Position numbers and translations under genes: made by a program. Shown piece after piece: positions 35,948 to 45,253 of a stretch of 64,000 nt of DNA. Each line of letters begins with the position of its first letter. The first letter of the stretch is position 1. The notes below the pieces were generated by a model. The model worked only from the letters and a program-made list of their open reading frames with translations. It had not been told where the DNA came from and made no database searches. Source of the stretch: Gaiellasilicea sp963745775 (GTDB lineage: Bacteria; Actinomycetota; Thermoleophilia; Gaiellales; Gaiellaceae); the NCBI GenBank assembly GCA_963745775.1, contig CAVUYY010000008.1, positions 496,001 to 560,000 on the forward strand, given 5' to 3'.

Positions 35948-38634
35948 TCGAGTTCACCCTCGACGGCCGCCCGGCGAGCGCCCAGGACGGCGAGCTGCTC
36001 CTTCACGCCGCCGCCCGCAACGGCGTCTTCGTCCCCACGCTCTGCCACGACGACAAGCTCGATCCCTACGGCGGCTGCCGGATGTGCGTCGTCGGCGTCG
36101 AGGGGTCGCCGCGGCCGCTCCCCGCCTGCGCGACGCGCGTCACCGAGGGGATGGTCGTCTCCACCAACTCGCAGGTCCCGCAGCTCCAGAAGACGCTGAC
36201 CGAGATGCTCCTCTCCGAGCACCTGAACACCGACCCCGGCGGTCGTCCGAACGAGCTCGTCGACCTCGCCCGCGAGCTCGGCGCCGAGGCGCCGCTGGTC
36301 CTCCCCGACGCGAAGCGGAAGCCCTATGCGGACCGCAACCGGCTGATGGGCTACGAGCCCGACACGTGCATCCTCTGCAACCGCTGCGTCCGCTACACGC
36401 AGGAGGTGATGCAGTGCTCCGCGCTCTCGCTCGAGGGCCGCGGGCCGGAGGCGCGGATCGTCCCGACCTGGGAGCGCTCCTGGCTCGACACCGAATGCGA
36501 GCTCTGCGGCGGCTGCCTCTCCGTCTGCCCGACCGGCGCGATCTACGAGAAGTTCCTCGAAGGAGCCGAGGTCGAGGAGCGCCGGCTCGAGCAGACGAAG
36601 ACGACCTGCACCTTCTGCGGGGTCGGCTGCCAGATCGACCTCAACGTCGATCCCGAGACGAAGCGGATCGTCAAGGTCACCTCGAAGCCGGAGTACGTCT
36701 CGAACGAGGGCGACCTCTGCGTCAAGGGGCGCTTCTCGTTCAACTTCGTCCACCACCCGGACCGGCTGACCGAGCCGCTGATCCGCGGCGAGGACGGCAA
36801 GCTCCATCCCGCCACCTGGGAGCGGGCGCTCGCCGCCGCCGCCGACGGGCTGAAGGGGGTGATCCGCCGCCACTCGGCCCAGGCGATCGGCGTCCTCGCC
36901 TCCGCCCGCCTCACGAACGAGGAGAACTACCTGATCCAGAAGCTCGCCCGGATCGGGCTCGGCACGAACTCCGTCCACTCCTGCGAGGCCACCTGACACG
37001 CTCCGACCCTCTACGGCCTGGTCAGGTCGTTCGGCAGAGGCGCCTCCACCAACTCGATCCCCGAGATCGAGAACGCCCGCTTCCTGCTCGTGATCGGCTC
37101 GAACACGACCGAGGCGCACCCGGTGCTGGCGCTCCGGATCAAGAAGGCGGTGCGGAAGGGCGCGACGCTCGTCGTCGCCGACCCGCGCGCGATCTGGCTG
37201 ACGAAGATCGCGAAGCGCCACCTCCAGCTCCGGCCGGGCTCGGACGTCTGGCTCCTGAACGCGATCATGCACACGATCCTCGAGGAGGGACTCCAGGACG
37301 AGACCTACGTCCGTGAGCTGACCGAGGACTTCGAGGCGGTACGCGACGTCGTCGCCCGCTACTCGCCGGAGGAGGCCGAGCGCTGGACGGGCGTGCCGGC
37401 CGAGGCGATCCGCGCGACCGCGCGCGAGTACGCGACCGAGCGGCACGCGGCGATCTTCTACACGCTCGGGATCACCGAGCACGCGTGCGGCGTCGACAAC
37501 ATCTGGTCGCTCGCGAACCTCGTCCTGATGACCGGCCACCTCGGCTACGAGTCGACGGGGCTGAACGCGCTGCGCGGGCAGAACAACGTCCAGGGGCTGA
37601 ACGACTCGGGCGCCAATCCGACCTACCTCCCCGGCTACCAGCCGGTCGACGATCCCGAGGTGCGGGCCAAGTTCTCCGAGGCCTGGGGCGCCGAGGTGCC
37701 GGAGCGCGCCGGCTTCCGGCTCGACCAGATGATGTCCGGGCTCCACGACGGCCGGATCAAGGCGCTCTACCTGATCGGGGAGAACCCCGGCCACACCGAG
37801 CCGAACGCGCACCACGTCGCGGAGGGGCTCTCGCAGCTCGAGTTTCTCGTCTCGCAGGACATCTTCCTCAGCGACACGGCCGAGAAATACGCGGACGTCG
37901 TCCTGCCGGCGTCGAGCTTCGCGGAGAAGGACGGGACGTTCACGAACACCGAGCGGCGGGTGAATCGCGTGCGCTCGGCCGTGCCGCTGCCGGGGAACGC
38001 GCGCGGCGACCGGCAGATCGTGCTCGACCTCGCGAGGGAGCTCGGCTGCGACTGGCCGGACTATCCGGACGCCGAGTCGGTCTGGAACGAGCTCGCCGAT
38101 CTCTGCCCGAACTGGTTCGGGATCCGTTACCACCGGCTCGAGGACGAGGGGCTGCAGTGGCCGGTGGCCTCGCTCGAGGATCCGGGCTCTCGCTTCCTCC
38201 ACGAGAAGACGCCGGCACGGCCGTCGGGTCGCGGCAAGTTCCATCCAGTCGAGTACCAGCCGCCGATCGAGGAGCCCGACGCCGACTATCCCTTCGTGCT
38301 CTCGACCGGCCGGACCCTCTACCACTACAACTCGGGCGCGATGACGATGCGCGAGGACGGGATCACCGACAAGCAGCGCGACCCGTTCTTCGAGATCTCG
38401 GCCGAGGACGCGTCCTCGCTCGGCGTGGCCGAGGGCGACTGGGTGCGCCTCGTCTCGCGGCGCGGCGACCTCCGCGCACGGGCGCAGGTGTCGGGCCGCG
38501 TCTTCCCCGGGCTCGTCTGGATGGCGCTCCACTTCGCCGAGGCGAAGGTGAACTGGCTGACGCACGACGTCGGCGACCCGCTGATCGGCACGCCCGAGTA
38601 CAAGGTCTCGGCGGTGCGGCTGGAAGTCGTGTGA
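35944..38634 (+). CDS. fdhA: Formate dehydrogenase alpha subunit, selenoprotein (Sec351 encoded by TGA at 36994-36996)
   Basis: 896 residues with in-frame TGA 36994-36996 read as selenocysteine. Oxidises formate to CO2 at a bis-MGD molybdenum or tungsten centre. In order: a [2Fe-2S] ferredoxin-like domain (DPYGGCRMCVVGVEG), [4Fe-4S] motifs DTCILCNRCVRY near residue 140 and CELCGGCLSVCPTGA near 185, CTFCGVGC near 222, then the metal ligand segment CEAT-U-HAPTLYGLVRSFGR, where homologues have Cys or Sec before H.P(S/T). The frame is unbroken on both sides and continues GASTNSIPEIENARFLLVIG. A hairpin with GU in its loop follows at the SECIS distance. GTG 35944 overlaps the stop of the fused subunit gene. 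Confidence 0.93.
37013..37030 (+). promoter_or_regulatory. SECIS hairpin of fdhA
   Basis: ACGGCCU-GGUC-AGGUCGU forms a seven-pair stem (one G-U) with a four-base loop GGUC. It starts 17 bases after the TGA; the loop GU is at 37021-37022, 25 bases after it. The loop resembles the GGUC of the Escherichia coli fdhF element that SelB recognises. Confidence 0.75.
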
Positions 38635-39329
38635 TCGGCGAGCCCCGGACGCATGTGCCGGAGTGCGAGTCGACTCAGGCCTTTCTCGGGCCGCACGATC
38701 CGGAGGGCGCGATCGCGACGACCGACCACCAGACGGCCGGCCGCGGGCGGCTCGGGCGCAGCTGGGTCGAGGCGCCGGGGACGTCGGTCCTCGTCTCGGT
38801 GCTGCTGCGGCCGCCGGCGGAGCGCCGCGCGCAGGAGCTTTCCCTCGTCGCGGCCGTCGCGGTTGCGCTCGCGGTCGAGGACGCGACCGGGCTCGCGGCT
38901 CAGATCAAGTGGCCGAACGACGTCCTCCTCGCGCGGCGCAAGGTGGCGGGGATCCTCGCCGAGATGCGGGACGACGTCGTCGTGCTCGGGATCGGACTGA
39001 ACGTCAACCAGACGCGCGAGCAGCTCCCGCTGGAGGCGAAGGTCGCGCCCGCGTCGCTCCGCACGGTCGACGGGCGAGTTCGCGACCGCGAGGAGGTACT
39101 CGAGTTGGTGCTCGGGCGACTCGACGCCTGTTACTCGGGTTGGCGTGAGGGCGGGCTGGACGCGCTCTACGACGACCTCGGAGCGCGCAACTTCCTCCAC
39201 GGCCGGCGGGTGACGGTGGACGGCACCGCCGGCGTCGCGGCCCGGATCGAGCGCGACGGGCGGCTACGAGTCGACGCCGAGTCGGGGCCGCTGCTCGTCG
39301 AGAGCGGCGAGGTCCTGTTCGAGCGCTGA
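38631..39329 (+). CDS. birA: Biotin-[acetyl-CoA-carboxylase] ligase
   Basis: 232 residues, catalytic and C-terminal domains only: ESTQAFLGPHDPEGAI, TDHQTAGRGRLGRSWVE (biotinyl-AMP loop), IKWPNDVLLARRKVAGILAE and VLGIGLNVNQT. There is no N-terminal helix-turn-helix, so this is a monofunctional ligase that cannot repress transcription. The GTG overlaps the fdhA stop by four bases, an unusual position for a biotin enzyme; it may simply follow the operon. The 3' end overlaps converging mobA by 66 bases. Confidence 0.92.
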   Translation: MIGEPRTHVPECESTQAFLGPHDPEGAIATTDHQTAGRGRLGRSWVEAPGTSVLVSVLLRPPAERRAQELSLVAAVAVALAVEDATGLAAQIKWPNDVLLARRKVAGILAEMRDDVVVLGIGLNVNQTREQLPLEAKVAPASLRTVDGRVRDREEVLELVLGRLDACYSGWREGGLDALYDDLGARNFLHGRRVTVDGTAGVAARIERDGRLRVDAESGPLLVESGEVLFER

Positions 39330-39821
39330 GAGATCCGCGGGCGTGTTCGCGTTGGCGAGCAGCCGCTCATCGAGCTCGAGCACGGTCCGGTTGACGCCGC
39401 GCAGCGAAAGGTCGCCGGCGTCGACGCGTCGCTCGAGCTCGGGCAGCTCGGCCTTCGTATAGGCGCCGGGCAGCGGGCCGGTCTGCGGGACGGCTCGCGC
39501 CTCGCCGAGCGCGCGCAGCAGCTCGGGCGTGACGAGCGGGCAGTCGACCGGCAGGAAGACGACGGTCTCGTGCGCGGCCGCGCGCAGGCCGGCGAGCACG
39601 CCGACGATCGGCGCCCGCAGCTCCGAGCCGTCGTCGAGCACGGAAAACGGGAGCTCGAGCTCGCCGGCCTTGCCGACGGCGAGCCGCTCGTCGCACGCCT
39701 CGCCGAGCACCCGCCACGCCCGCTCGGCGAGCGTCTCGCCGCGAAACCGCGCGAGCGCCTTCGGCGACCCGAACCGCCTCGACGCGCCGCCGACGAGCAG
39801 CACGCCCGAGAGCCCGGTCAC
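39264..39821 (-). CDS. mobA: Molybdenum cofactor guanylyltransferase
   Basis: 185 residues. Adds GMP to molybdopterin to make the MGD cofactor that fdhA requires. The nucleotide motif LLVGGASRRFGSPKALARF is typical MobA, followed by VFLPVDCPLVTPELL (Mg-binding Asp) and GVNRTVLELDERLLANANTP. ATG 39821 overlaps the fdhD stop (ATGA). Its neighbourhood supports a role in formate dehydrogenase cofactor supply. Confidence 0.9.
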   Translation of the reverse strand: MTGLSGVLLVGGASRRFGSPKALARFRGETLAERAWRVLGEACDERLAVGKAGELELPFSVLDDGSELRAPIVGVLAGLRAAAHETVVFLPVDCPLVTPELLRALGEARAVPQTGPLPGAYTKAELPELERRVDAGDLSLRGVNRTVLELDERLLANANTPADLSALEQDLAALDEQRPRLGVDS

Positions 39822-40610
39822 AGGACGACGCGCTCAACGTGCGTATAGACGTTGAGCGAGCTGCCGCGGACGAAGCCGCACAGCGTCACGCCCCGGTCGG
39901 CGGCGAGCTCGATCGCCAGCGACGAGGGAGCGCCCACCGCGACGAGCAGCGGGCAGCCGGCCACCGCCGCCTTCTGGACGAGCTCGAACGAGAGCCGGCC
40001 GCTGACGCAGAGGATCGAATCGCGCAGCGGGAGCAGCCCTTCGCCGAACGCCCAGCCGATCACCTTGTCGAGCGCGTTGTGCCGTCCGACGTCCTCGCGC
40101 ACGCAACGGAGCTCGCCGAGCGCCGAGAAGAGGCCAGTTGCGTGCAGGCCGCCCGTGGCCTCGAACGCCGCCTGCGCTTCCCGGAGACGCTCCGGCAGCG
40201 AGAGCACGAGCGCCGCCGGAGACCCGCAGCTCGCTCTCCACGCGCGGCGCCTCGACCGCCACGGCTTCCAGCGCTCCTTTCCCGCAGACCCCGCAGGACG
40301 AGCTCGTGTAGAAGCTGCGCGCGAGCCGTCCTGGGTCAAAGCCGGGCGCGTCCACCTCGACCGTGTTCGCCGATAGATCGTCCGGAAGCCGCGCCCCAGC
40401 CGGCCGCAGCCCCTCGGAGAGGCAGAAGCCGAGTGCCAGCTCCTCGTCGTGGCCGGGTGTCCGCATCGTCACCGCCACCGGCCGCCCCTCGATCCGGATC
40501 TCGAGCGGCTCCTCGACGGCGACGACGTCCGCTTCCTCGCCGCTCTGCCGATTCAGACCGGGCACGCGCAGCACTCGGACGCGGCTCGTCGCGAGCGCGG
40601 GCGCCTTCAC
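39818..40610 (-). CDS. fdhD: Formate dehydrogenase accessory sulfurtransferase FdhD (frameshifted near 40215)
   Basis: Transfers sulfur from IscS to the molybdenum of formate dehydrogenase. The first frame has EEPLEIRIEGRPVAVTMRTP, GHDEELALGFCLSEGL and SFYTSSSCGVCGKGALEAV with the sulfur-carrying CxxC. After an extra base near 40215 the second frame has TGLFSALGELRCVREDVGRH, NALDKVIGWAFGEGLLPL and CGFVRGSSLNVYTH. Length 793 is one over a multiple of three. The GTG start overlaps the HtrA stop by one base, so it is the seventh gene of a tightly overlapping chain. Confidence 0.92.
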
Positions 40611-41671
40611 TACCGAGGACGTCGCGTCACGGTCAGCTCGACGAGCCGCGGCCCCGCCGTGTCGATCACCTCGAGCTCGATCCGGTCGCCTGGATCGAGC
40701 TTGGCAACCGCCGCCGTCAAGGTCTGCGCCGACCGGATCGGAGCGCCGTCGAGCGCGATGATCACGTCGCCGGGCACGAGTTCCGCGCGCGCGGCCGGCC
40801 CACCCTGAAAGACCTCCGTCAGCCGGACGCCGCGCGTCGAGGGATCGAGCCCGAGCGCGACCGCGGCCGCGTCGGACTCGACGGACGCAATCGAGATCCC
40901 GAGCCAGGCGCGCGTCGCCTCTGGCTCGTTCCGGATCTCTTCGATGATCGGCAACGCCGCGTCGATCTCGATCGCGAAGCCGATGTTCTCCGCCGCGTCG
41001 CCGCGTCCCGCCGCGGTATTGATCCCGACGAGCCGCCCTGCCCGGTCGACGAGCGCGCCGCCGGAGTTGCCGGGGTTGATCGCCGCGTCCGTCTGGAGCA
41101 GCCCCTCCAGCCGGGGGCCGTCGCCCGGCTCGACCGTTCGGTTCAGCCCGGAGACGATCCCGCTCGTGACCGTCGGCCCGCCGAGCCCGAGCGGATAGCC
41201 GACGGCGATCACGTCGTCGCCGAGCCGGAGCGAGGACGAGCGCGCGATCCGGATCGGAACGAGATCGCGGGCGGCGACGCGAACCACGGCCAGATCCCGC
41301 TCGGCCGCGGTTCCGATCACGGTCCCTACGAGCGGACGCCGGTGCCGGCCGTCGTTGAACGTGATCTCGATCTCGTTGGCGCCCTCGACCACGTGGTTGT
41401 TCGTGACGATGATCCCGGCCCGGTCGACGACGACCCCCGAGCCCTCGCCGTTGCCGCCACCGACCACGGTCGTCCGGACGTAGACGACCGACGGCAGCAC
41501 CTCCGCGACGGCGTCGGCGATCGAGCCGACGGTCGACGCACTCGGCGCCTCCCCGCTCTCCGTCGCGGTGGCCTGAACGGTCACGGTGGTCGCGCTTCCG
41601 GTCGAGTCGTCGTCGCCGCTGCAGCCCGTCACGACCAGGACGGCGAGCAGGAGCGGCGCGAGCCGCCTCAC
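40610..41671 (-). CDS. HtrA/DegP-like serine protease with PDZ domain, lipoprotein
   Basis: 353 residues. Lipobox LLLAVLVVTGC suggests attachment of the mature protein to the outer face of the membrane. Trypsin-like triad: IIVTNNHVVEG (His), ERDLAVVRVAA (Asp), INPGNSGGALVD (Ser). A C-terminal PDZ domain (GVRLTEVFQGGPAARAELVP, GDVIIALDGAPI) binds peptide ends. It degrades or refolds exported proteins. The GTG overlaps the stop of the VWA gene before it. Confidence 0.92.
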   Translation of the reverse strand: MRRLAPLLLAVLVVTGCSGDDDSTGSATTVTVQATATESGEAPSASTVGSIADAVAEVLPSVVYVRTTVVGGGNGEGSGVVVDRAGIIVTNNHVVEGANEIEITFNDGRHRRPLVGTVIGTAAERDLAVVRVAARDLVPIRIARSSSLRLGDDVIAVGYPLGLGGPTVTSGIVSGLNRTVEPGDGPRLEGLLQTDAAINPGNSGGALVDRAGRLVGINTAAGRGDAAENIGFAIEIDAALPIIEEIRNEPEATRAWLGISIASVESDAAAVALGLDPSTRGVRLTEVFQGGPAARAELVPGDVIIALDGAPIRSAQTLTAAVAKLDPGDRIELEVIDTAGPRLVELTVTRRPR

Positions 41672-42615
41672 GGCAGCCTCGGGAACGTCAGCGCCGCCAC
41701 CGCCGCCGCCGCGAGCAGCAGCACGAGCCCCACTGCGAGGAACGCGACCGTCACCTCCTCGTCCCGCTCGACCTTGCTGACCAGCGACCCCAGCTTCTCG
41801 TAGGCCTCGTTCAGCCCCGCGACGCTCTTTGCCTCGTACGCCTTCCCGCCCGTGGTCGACGCGATCTGGCGGAGGGTCGCCGCGTCGGGCGGCACCGGAA
41901 TCACCCGGTTGACCCCGAACCGATTCAGCTCGATCAGGCCCTCCGGCGTGCCGAGCGCGACCGTGTAGACCGGAATCTTGAACGACTTCGCCCGTTGCGC
42001 GCCCTGGAGCGGGCTGAGCAGGCCGACGGTCTGTGACCCGTCCGAGAGGAGCAGGATCGCCGCAGGCGTCTGCTTCTCCTTCTTCGCCCCCGGCTCCGGC
42101 GGCGTCACCGGCGCCGCCCGCACGACCTGCACCGCACGGGCGATCGCGTCGCCGATGTTCGTTCCCCGCTGCGGATAGAGATAGGAGATCGAGTCGATCA
42201 CGAAGTCGTGGTCGTCGGTTGCCGGCGCCACAACCTCGGCCTGCTCGGAGAACGCCACGAGGCCGATCTGGAAGCGCGGCGGCAGCTTCTCGATGAACTG
42301 GCGCATCACGTCCTGCGCCGCCTCGAGCCGGGTCGGCGCCACGTCCTTCGCCTGCATCGAGCCGGAGACGTCGACGACGAGGACGACAGTCGCTTCCTCG
42401 CGATCTGCGAGCCGGGTCATCGAGGGACGCGCGAAGCCGACGAGCAGCGCCGCGAGCGCGAGCAGGAAGAGCGCGAGCCCGGCGTGACGCCGCCAGGAGC
42501 GACTCGAGGCGGCGACACCGGCCAGAACGTCGAGGTTCGTGTATCGCACCGCATAGCGCGCCGGCCGGCGGCGGAGCCACACGTAGCCGAGCACGATCAG
42601 CGGCAGCGCGAGCAA
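41668..42615 (-). CDS. VWA-domain membrane protein 2 of the MoxR operon
   Basis: About 315 residues. Hydrophobic LALPLIVLGYVWLRRRPARY and AGLALFLLALAALLVGFARP precede a von Willebrand A domain with MIDAS motif VDVSGSMQAKD (D-x-S-x-S) and a late IPVYTVALGTPEGLIELNRFG; a C-terminal membrane helix follows. TTG 42615 is the only start in frame, but an ATG at 42649 out of frame (MSFGAPL) mimics the MSFATPL-like start of its paralogue, so a one-base error near 42630 is likely and the true start is probably 42649. Confidence 0.88.
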   Translation of the reverse strand: MLALPLIVLGYVWLRRRPARYAVRYTNLDVLAGVAASSRSWRRHAGLALFLLALAALLVGFARPSMTRLADREEATVVLVVDVSGSMQAKDVAPTRLEAAQDVMRQFIEKLPPRFQIGLVAFSEQAEVVAPATDDHDFVIDSISYLYPQRGTNIGDAIARAVQVVRAAPVTPPEPGAKKEKQTPAAILLLSDGSQTVGLLSPLQGAQRAKSFKIPVYTVALGTPEGLIELNRFGVNRVIPVPPDAATLRQIASTTGGKAYEAKSVAGLNEAYEKLGSLVSKVERDEEVTVAFLAVGLVLLLAAAAVAALTFPRLP

Positions 42616-42645
42616 CGTGAGGAGCAGGTAGCGGAGCGCCGAAGC

Positions 42646-43365
42646 TCATCGGACGCACACCGCGTGGATCTGGAGCTCGACTCGGACGCCTGCCGGCGGC
42701 CGGCCGCGCACGGTCGCGACGACGCGATCTCCGACGCGCCGGGCACTCGCGCTCACGGAGGCGAGGCGCGCCGTCGAGGGGGCAGTGCGGCTGCGGAAGG
42801 CGATCGCGGTCGAGAAGGAGAGCAGCCGCTCGGCCGGCCGGCAGCGGTGGGAGATCGACTGGCTGTCGTCGTCGAGGAGCCGCACCGTCTTGACGCGGCG
42901 CGTGAGCCTCGGGCCGACGGCCGCGGGCCGGGCCACGGCCGAGAGCGTCCGCGTCGGCTCGTACGAGGTCCGCGAGCGACCGCCGCCGCCGGTGGCCGGG
43001 ATGCAGCCGAGGAGCGGCCGGAAGGTGACCGGCCTCGGCACCGTCGCGAGCGCGACGAAGAAGACCTCACGGCCCGTCGTGATGCCCGGCCCGATCGGGC
43101 CGCCGAGCGCGCCGAGGAAGCTGAGCTCGACCCCGTCGCGACCGCGTGGCCGATCGGCGTCGAGCCCGCCGATCGTCTGGCCCTGGCCGGGACAGCGAAC
43201 TCGGAAGTAGGTCGGCGCGGGGCCGGGCTGCACGTCGACCCACGGCCCGACGACGCGGATGCACTCCGGCAGGCCCTCGCACTCGGTGCCCGCACTCGCC
43301 TCCGGCGCGCCGGCGCCGCCGCCGAGCGCCGCCGCCACGAGGGCCGCCAGGAAGACGCGTTTCAC
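42646..43365 (-). CDS. Secreted hypothetical protein in the MoxR-VWA operon
   Basis: 239 residues with signal peptide MKRVFLAALVAAALGGGAGA. Mature sequence: TECEGLPECIRVVGPWVDVQ, VRCPGQGQTIGGLDADRPRG, FLGALGGPIGPGITTGREVF and a C-terminal HAVCVR. Several cysteines suggest disulfides. No family was recognised. Four-base overlaps at both ends with the VWA genes make it an integral part of the operon. Confidence 0.75.
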   Translation of the reverse strand: MKRVFLAALVAAALGGGAGAPEASAGTECEGLPECIRVVGPWVDVQPGPAPTYFRVRCPGQGQTIGGLDADRPRGRDGVELSFLGALGGPIGPGITTGREVFFVALATVPRPVTFRPLLGCIPATGGGGRSRTSYEPTRTLSAVARPAAVGPRLTRRVKTVRLLDDDSQSISHRCRPAERLLSFSTAIAFRSRTAPSTARLASVSASARRVGDRVVATVRGRPPAGVRVELQIHAVCVR

Positions 43366-44324
43366 GGGAGCCGCCCGAAGAGGAAGGCCGACGCCGCTCC
43401 GGCGCCGAGGAAGAGCAGTGCCCCGGCCGCTGCGAAGACGGCCGTGATCTCGCGCTCCTCGTCCTCGCGGCCGACCCGCGAGCCGAGCTCCTCGTAGACA
43501 GTCCGGAGCCGCTCTCCGTCCGGCGCCTCGTAGAAGCGAGCGCGGGTCAGTGCTGCGACCCGCCGGAGAGTGCGCGGATCCGGCGGCACCATCACACGCT
43601 CGATGAATCCATCTGGGTTTCGCACCTCGACGACGCCGTTCGCGGTTCCGAGGGCGACGGTGGAGATCGGGATCCGAAGTGCCCTCGCCCGCCGCGCGGC
43701 CGAGACGGGCGTCTGCTCGCCGATGGTCTGCGCCCCGTCCGAGAGCAGCACGATCGCCGCCGGCGGCCGCTGCCCGTCGGCGCCGCGCACCCGCTCGGCC
43801 ACCTGCACCGCGCGCGCGATCCCTCCGCCGAGCGCAGTCCCGTCACCGGGACGCAGGTTGGCGAGCGCGCGCTCGGCCAGCTCTCGGTCGGCGGTGGGCG
43901 GCAGCACGACGTACGCCGCCTGGGCGAAGGAGACGATCGAGACGCGATAGCCCTCCGGCAGCTTCGCCAGGAACGCGCGAACCGCGTCCTGCGCCGCCGC
44001 GAGCCTGGTCGGCTTGACGTCGGTCGCGACCATCGAGCGCGAGACGTCGATCGCCAGTACGACCGTCGCCTCCTCGCGGGGAACCGAAACGGTGGCGTGC
44101 GGCCGGGCCAGTCCGGTCGCGATCAGCGCGAGCGCAACCAAGGCCAGCGCCGGCGCGAGATGGCGCAACCGCCCCGGCCTGCGCCCGACGAGGTTCGGGA
44201 CGAGAGCCGGATTCGCGAACGCGGCCGCCCTCGCCCGTCGCCGTCGCTCGAGCAGCAGGTAGCCGCCGAGCGCGAGCGGGACGAGCAGGAGCGCCAGCAG
44301 CGCGAGCGGCGTGGCGAAGCTCAA
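43362..44324 (-). CDS. VWA-domain membrane protein 1 of the MoxR operon
   Basis: 320 residues, same architecture as VWA protein 2: LSFATPLALLALLLVPLALG start, two N-terminal membrane helices, VWA domain with MIDAS VLAIDVSRSMVATDV, IVLLSDGAQTIGEQTPVSAA and a final membrane helix (AAGALLFLGAGAASAFLFG). These are BatA-like proteins thought to act with MoxR ATPases on client proteins at the membrane. TTG 44324 overlaps the DUF58 stop. Confidence 0.9.
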   Translation of the reverse strand: MSFATPLALLALLLVPLALGGYLLLERRRRARAAAFANPALVPNLVGRRPGRLRHLAPALALVALALIATGLARPHATVSVPREEATVVLAIDVSRSMVATDVKPTRLAAAQDAVRAFLAKLPEGYRVSIVSFAQAAYVVLPPTADRELAERALANLRPGDGTALGGGIARAVQVAERVRGADGQRPPAAIVLLSDGAQTIGEQTPVSAARRARALRIPISTVALGTANGVVEVRNPDGFIERVMVPPDPRTLRRVAALTRARFYEAPDGERLRTVYEELGSRVGREDEEREITAVFAAAGALLFLGAGAASAFLFGRLP

Positions 44325-45253
44325 CGCGCCGCTCCGCGCAGGCGCAGGTAGCCGGCGAGCGGACGCAACCAGTCGCCTTCCGTCGAGAGGACGACGTGAG
44401 CGACGGCGAGCGAGCGCAGCTCCAGGGCGACCTCCTCGCGCTCGGCCGCGGCGGCGGCTGCGAACCGCTCCCGGAGCCGCCGGTTGGCCGTGTCGACGCG
44501 AAGGTGGCGGCCGGTCTCGGGATCGACGAGCCGCAGCTCGCCGACGTTCGGGAGCGTCTCCTCCCGCGGATCCCGCAGCTCGATCGCGAGTACGTCGTGC
44601 CCGCCGGCGAGCCGCAGGAGCGGCGGGCGCCAGTCGCGCGGCCCGCGGAAGTCGGAGGCGACGATCACGAGAGAACGCTGGCGTGCGAGCCGCGAGACGA
44701 GGCCGAGCGCCTCGCCCAGCGAGGTCGCGCCGCCACCCTCGACGGCGGCTTCGCGACGCAGCTCGAGCAGGACGCCGAGCATCCCGGCGCGTCCCTGCCG
44801 CGGCGGGAAGACGCGTGGCTTCCCGTCTCCGAACGCGAGCAGGCCGAGCCGGTTGCCGCGCCGGCTCGCGAGATGGCCGAGCGCGAGCGCGACCCCCTCG
44901 GCGACGTCCGCCTTGCGCCGGTCCGCCGTGCCGAACGCCATCGAGGGCGAGACGTCGAGCGCCAGCCAGGTGACGAGGACGCGCTCCGCAAGGTCGACCC
45001 GGACGTGGGTCTCGCCCGTCCTCGCCGTCACGTTCCATTCGATCCGGCGCACGTCGTCGCCAGGGATGTACGGCCGAACCTGCGCGAGCTCGCTGCCCGC
45101 GCCGAGGAGCGACGAGCGGTGGTCGCCGGCGAGCATTCCCTCGACGCGGCGCCGCACCGTCAGGTCGAGCGCCCGGAGCAGCGGCTCCGAAAGCGGCCCT
45201 GGACCGGGCTGCGCCGGGGATCGCGCAACCGCCCCCGGGCCACCTACGCTCAC
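44321..45253 (-). CDS. DUF58-domain protein (VWA-like)
   Basis: 310 residues. The DUF58 hallmark RPYIPGDDVRRIEWNVTART is followed by a degenerate VWA-like segment LALDVSPSMAFGTADRRKAD and VIVASDFRGPRDW. It lies directly downstream of moxR, as in many Actinobacteria and Bacteroidetes, where the pair is proposed to act as a chaperone for assembly of protein complexes. It is mostly soluble. It overlaps moxR by four bases. Confidence 0.9.
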   Translation of the reverse strand: MSVGGPGAVARSPAQPGPGPLSEPLLRALDLTVRRRVEGMLAGDHRSSLLGAGSELAQVRPYIPGDDVRRIEWNVTARTGETHVRVDLAERVLVTWLALDVSPSMAFGTADRRKADVAEGVALALGHLASRRGNRLGLLAFGDGKPRVFPPRQGRAGMLGVLLELRREAAVEGGGATSLGEALGLVSRLARQRSLVIVASDFRGPRDWRPPLLRLAGGHDVLAIELRDPREETLPNVGELRLVDPETGRHLRVDTANRRLRERFAAAAAAEREEVALELRSLAVAHVVLSTEGDWLRPLAGYLRLRGAAR

